Assembly (NCBI RefSeq): GCF_036188265.1
Contig: NZ_CP108093.1
Coordinates: forward strand, 5,724,001 to 5,788,000
Direction of reading: 5' to 3'
DNA length: 64,000 nucleotides
Origin: Streptomyces sp. NBC_00247
Lineage (GTDB): Bacteria > Actinomycetota > Actinomycetes > Streptomycetales > Streptomycetaceae
Positions 61,366 through 64,000 of the stretch are shown here, in pieces (positions within the stretch are counted from its first letter, which is position 1; each line of letters starts with the position of its first letter). The notes under the pieces were generated by a model. The model had not been told where the DNA came from. It made no database searches and saw only the letters and a program-made list of their open reading frames with translations. A program made the position numbers and the translations under genes.

Positions 61366-62163
61366 ATGAGCGATGTACTGGAGCTGGTGGACGTATCCGT
61401 GGTCCGCGACGGACGCGCTCTGGTGGAAGACGTCTCCTGGTCGGTCAAGGAGGGGGAGCGCTGGGTCATCCTCGGCCCGAACGGCGCCGGCAAGACGACG
61501 CTGCTCAACATCGCCTCCAGCTACCTCTTCCCGTCCACCGGAACCGCCAGGGTCCTCGGCGAGCAGCTCGGCGGGGTCGGCACCGACGTCTTCGAACTCC
61601 GCCCGCGCATCGGCATCGCCGGTGTCGCGATGGCCGACAAGCTCCCCAAGCGCCTCACCGTCCTGCAGGCGGTCCTCACCGCCGCGTACGGCATGACGGC
61701 GACCTGGAACGAGAGCTACGAGGAGGTCGACGAGCAGCGCGCCCGCGCCTTCCTCGACCGCCTCGGCATGAACGACTACCTCGACCGCAAGTTCGGGACC
61801 CTCTCCGAGGGCGAGCGCAAGCGCACCCTGATCGCCCGCGCGATGATGACCGACCCCGAACTACTCCTGCTCGACGAGCCCGCCGCCGGACTCGACCTCG
61901 GCGGACGCGAGGACCTGGTGCGCCGGCTCGGCCGCCTCGCCCGCGACCCGTACGCCCCCTCCATGATCATGGTGACCCACCACGTCGAGGAGATCGCGCC
62001 GGGATTCACCCACGTCCTGATGATCCGGCAGGGCAAGGTGCTCGCCGCCGGCCCCATGGAGACCGAGCTCACCTCGCGCAACCTCTCCCGCTGCTTCGGC
62101 CTGCCGCTCGTCGTCGAGCACCAGGGCGACCGCTACACCGCGCGCGGACTGCCCCTGTCGTAG
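61366..62163 (+). CDS. ABC transporter ATP-binding protein, soluble
   Basis: 265 residues. One ATPase domain: Walker A GPNGAGKTT (about 38-46), a variant signature LSEGERKRT in place of LSGGQ, Walker B LLLLDEPAAGLDLGG, and the switch His in VTHHVEEI. YlmA/ModF-like. No permease is adjacent. Start ATG with GGGAGA upstream. Confidence 0.88.
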   Translation: MSDVLELVDVSVVRDGRALVEDVSWSVKEGERWVILGPNGAGKTTLLNIASSYLFPSTGTARVLGEQLGGVGTDVFELRPRIGIAGVAMADKLPKRLTVLQAVLTAAYGMTATWNESYEEVDEQRARAFLDRLGMNDYLDRKFGTLSEGERKRTLIARAMMTDPELLLLDEPAAGLDLGGREDLVRRLGRLARDPYAPSMIMVTHHVEEIAPGFTHVLMIRQGKVLAAGPMETELTSRNLSRCFGLPLVVEHQGDRYTARGLPLS

Positions 62164-62281
62164 GGCCTCCCGTCCGAAAGGCCCCGGGCGGTCTCCGGCT
62201 GATCGGGACCGGACACCCCTGGCCGGATCCCGCCCCACAGGGCCCCTGTCCCTGGGGCACATGCGGTCCTACCATGACGAC

Positions 62282-62704
62282 ATGGACGCGTGGGTGTGGT
62301 GGCTGATCGCGGCGGTGGGGCTGGGAATTCCCCTGGTCCTCACCGCCATGCCGGAGTTCGGGATGTTCGCGGTGGGCGCGGGCGCGGGGGCGATCGTCGC
62401 CGCCCTCGGCGGCGGGATCGTGGCCCAGGTGCTGGTCTTCGTCGTCGTCTCCGTCGCGCTGGTCGCCGTGGTGCGGGTGGTCGCCGCGCGCCACCGGGGA
62501 GACGGCCCTCAATTCTCCTCGGGAATCGACGCGTTGAAAGGCCGCCAGGCCGTCGTGCTCGAACGCGTCGACGGCGGGGGCGGACGCATCAAGCTGGCGG
62601 GCGAGGTCTGGTCGGCCCGCGCGCTCGACGAGACCCAGAGCTTCGAGCCTGGCCAACAGGTCGACGTCGTCGACATCGACGGGGCCACCGCCGTCGTCAT
62701 GTGA
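62282..62704 (+). CDS. NfeD-like membrane protein
   Basis: 140 residues, ATG at 62282, eight bases after TACCAT (leaderless). Three hydrophobic helices, then an OB-fold domain: IDALKGRQAVVLERVDGGGGRIKLAGEVWSA and VVDIDGATAVVM. Short NfeD proteins pair with SPFH proteins, as here. Located in the cell membrane. Confidence 0.88.
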   Translation: MDAWVWWLIAAVGLGIPLVLTAMPEFGMFAVGAGAGAIVAALGGGIVAQVLVFVVVSVALVAVVRVVAARHRGDGPQFSSGIDALKGRQAVVLERVDGGGGRIKLAGEVWSARALDETQSFEPGQQVDVVDIDGATAVVM

Positions 62705-62836
62705 CCGAACCGGCCACGCGGCAGGGCGAGTTCTGCGACACTCGAAGTCGATCATGTCGACTCGCCCGGTCCGAAGCAGTGAGAGTGCGACCCGATCACC
62801 AGGATCCGTCGGCTATCGAAGGGCTTGAGGCACACG

Positions 62837-63787
62837 ATGCAACCGGTCATCATCGTCCTGATCATTTTGGTGGTGCTCGTCTTCATCGCCCTGATCAAGA
62901 CGATCCAGATCATCCCGCAGGCCAGCGCCGCCATCGTCGAGCGTTTCGGGCGCTACACCCGCACGCTGAACGCGGGGCTGAACATCGTCGTCCCGTTCAT
63001 CGACTCCATCCGCAACCGCATCGACCTCCGTGAGCAGGTCGTGCCCTTCCCGCCGCAGCCGGTGATCACCCAGGACAACCTGGTCGTCAACATCGACACG
63101 GTCATCTACTACCAGGTGACCGACGCCCGCGCCGCGACGTACGAAGTCGCCAGTTACATCCAGGCGATCGAGCAGCTCACCGTCACCACCCTCCGCAACA
63201 TCATCGGCGGCATGGACCTGGAGCGGACCCTGACCTCCCGCGAGGAGATCAACGCGGCCCTGCGCGGCGTGCTCGACGAGGCCACCGGCAAGTGGGGCAT
63301 CCGCGTCAACCGCGTCGAACTCAAGGCCATCGAGCCGCCCACCTCCATCCAGGACTCGATGGAGAAGCAGATGCGCGCCGACCGGGACAAGCGCGCCGCG
63401 ATCCTCACCGCCGAAGGCATCCGGCAGTCCCAGATCCTCACCGCCGAAGGCGAGAAGCAGTCCTCGATCCTGCGCGCCGAAGGTGACGCCAAGGCCACGG
63501 CCCTGCGCGCCGAGGGCGAGGCCCAGGCCATCCGGACGGTCTTCGAGTCCATCCACGCGGGGGACCCGGACCAGAAGCTCCTCTCGTACCAGTACCTCCA
63601 GATGCTTCCGAAGATCGCCGAGGGGGACGCCAACAAGCTCTGGATCGTGCCCAGCGAGATCGGCGACGCCCTCAAGGGCCTCAGTGGTGCCTTCGGCAAC
63701 CTCGGTGGCGGAGCCCCCGGATTCAACACCGGTGGGGCCGGCGGCGGCCCGGGCAAGGAGCGCCGCGAGGAGCCCCCGGTCGACTGA
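62837..63787 (+). CDS. SPFH/Band 7 membrane scaffold protein (slipin-like)
   Basis: 316 residues, ATG at 62837 with GAGG six bases upstream; a TTG at 62825 is in frame. An N-terminal membrane helix (IIVLIILVVLVFIALIKTI), the Band 7 domain (IIPQASAAIVERFGRYTRTLNAG), a coiled region with repeated ILTAEGIRQSQILTAEGEK units, and a Gly-rich tail. It oligomerises in membrane microdomains. Paired with the NfeD protein. Confidence 0.93.
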   Translation: MQPVIIVLIILVVLVFIALIKTIQIIPQASAAIVERFGRYTRTLNAGLNIVVPFIDSIRNRIDLREQVVPFPPQPVITQDNLVVNIDTVIYYQVTDARAATYEVASYIQAIEQLTVTTLRNIIGGMDLERTLTSREEINAALRGVLDEATGKWGIRVNRVELKAIEPPTSIQDSMEKQMRADRDKRAAILTAEGIRQSQILTAEGEKQSSILRAEGDAKATALRAEGEAQAIRTVFESIHAGDPDQKLLSYQYLQMLPKIAEGDANKLWIVPSEIGDALKGLSGAFGNLGGGAPGFNTGGAGGGPGKERREEPPVD

Positions 63788-63819
63788 CCCGCCACCCCGG
63801 GTGCACGGCCGGGGAGCGC

Positions 63820-63861
63820 GGCCGGACGGCGGAACCCCCTTCACGGGGCCCGCGTCCGGCC
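63820..63861 (+). terminator. hairpin after the SPFH gene
   Basis: GGCCGGACG (63820-63828) pairs perfectly with 63853-63861, with an inner GGGG/CCCC set; no T-tract. Confidence 0.5.
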
Positions 63862-63942
63862 CGCCCCGGGGCTTCGTGCATGATCGGTGCGGCACCCCGA
63901 CCTTCATGGCGGGGATGCGTCACCGATCACCGAAGGAGTGGC

Positions 63943-64000
63943 ATGTCCCTCTGGGAAATGCTCGCCGTCCTCGCCGCCGGCACCGCCGCGGGAACGATCA
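63943..64000 (+). CDS. TauE/SafE-like permease, 3'-truncated by the window edge
   Basis: Only the first 19 codons are present (MSLWEMLAVLAAGTAAGTI). GGAGTG lies before the ATG. The start with a Gly-rich membrane helix ending AGTAAGTI matches TauE/SafE permeases, but this is from a short piece and needs the downstream sequence. Confidence 0.6.
   Translation, partial: MSLWEMLAVLAAGTAAGTI

Overview
The window is about 64 kb of very GC-rich DNA with the codon bias, GTG/TTG starts, leaderless promoters and gene content of a Streptomyces chromosome core. Supporting markers are a SCO1860-type LAXTG protein, the nucleoid protein Gbn, an SGM_5486-type peptide and an Rv1747-like FHA-ABC exporter. As far as I can recall, gene order resembles the SCO1860 to SCO1800 stretch of S. 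coelicolor. I see no prophage, insertion sequence, CRISPR array, rRNA or tRNA, and only the first and last genes are cut by the window edges.

Layout. 1-3.5 kb: the end of an amidohydrolase and two tandem membrane paralogues with PH-like ends. 4-5.2 kb: a sortase-anchored surface protein. 5.4-14.9 kb: the late cobalamin pathway. A minus-strand operon cbiB/cobD-cobQ-chelatase-cobO-cobB is headed by a clear cobalamin riboswitch, and a CobE-CobC fusion gene lies beyond a divergent ZIP transporter. 15-16.7 kb: a PiT phosphate transporter with a small partner and a PHO box. 16.8-25 kb: an aldolase, a hydrolase, an ABC-F ATPase with a leaderless mini-ORF, gbn with a GATC-rich inverted repeat, and an enoyl-CoA hydratase. 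24.2-27.6 kb: an Asp23/AmaP envelope cluster. 27.6-32.4 kb: a minus-strand run of SDR, GH15 enzyme, SURF1, a zinc-ribbon protein and an exonuclease-BRCT protein. 32.5-36 kb: a VIT-type transporter, then a compact trio of AGMO-like hydroxylase, YhhN lysoplasmalogenase and zinc alcohol dehydrogenase. 36-41 kb: a secreted subtilase, a DUF485-SSS symporter pair and moaA. 41-49 kb: small membrane proteins, tyrS, tldE-tldD and the fatty-acid operon fabG-fabI. 49-52 kb: a GntR regulator diverging from a CynX-type exporter and its 38-residue partner. 52-58 kb: a SixA-type phosphatase, serB, the FHA-ABC exporter and a secreted SLT protein. 58.5-64 kb: a two-component pair, an ABC ATPase, an NfeD-SPFH pair and the start of a TauE-like gene.

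How genes work together. The cobalamin operon joins metal insertion (chelatase), adenosylation (CobO), amidation (CobB, CobQ) and aminopropanol attachment (CbiB, CobC) under B12 feedback. The Asp23 cluster looks like a membrane-anchored scaffold module. The AGMO-like/YhhN/ADH trio is the most suggestive possible new unit: both lipid enzymes would release fatty aldehydes that the dehydrogenase could process. Regulatory DNA is rich: a riboswitch, a PHO box, a palindrome between promoter elements, a short leader ORF, long hairpin terminators and several sets of 17-bp tandem repeats.
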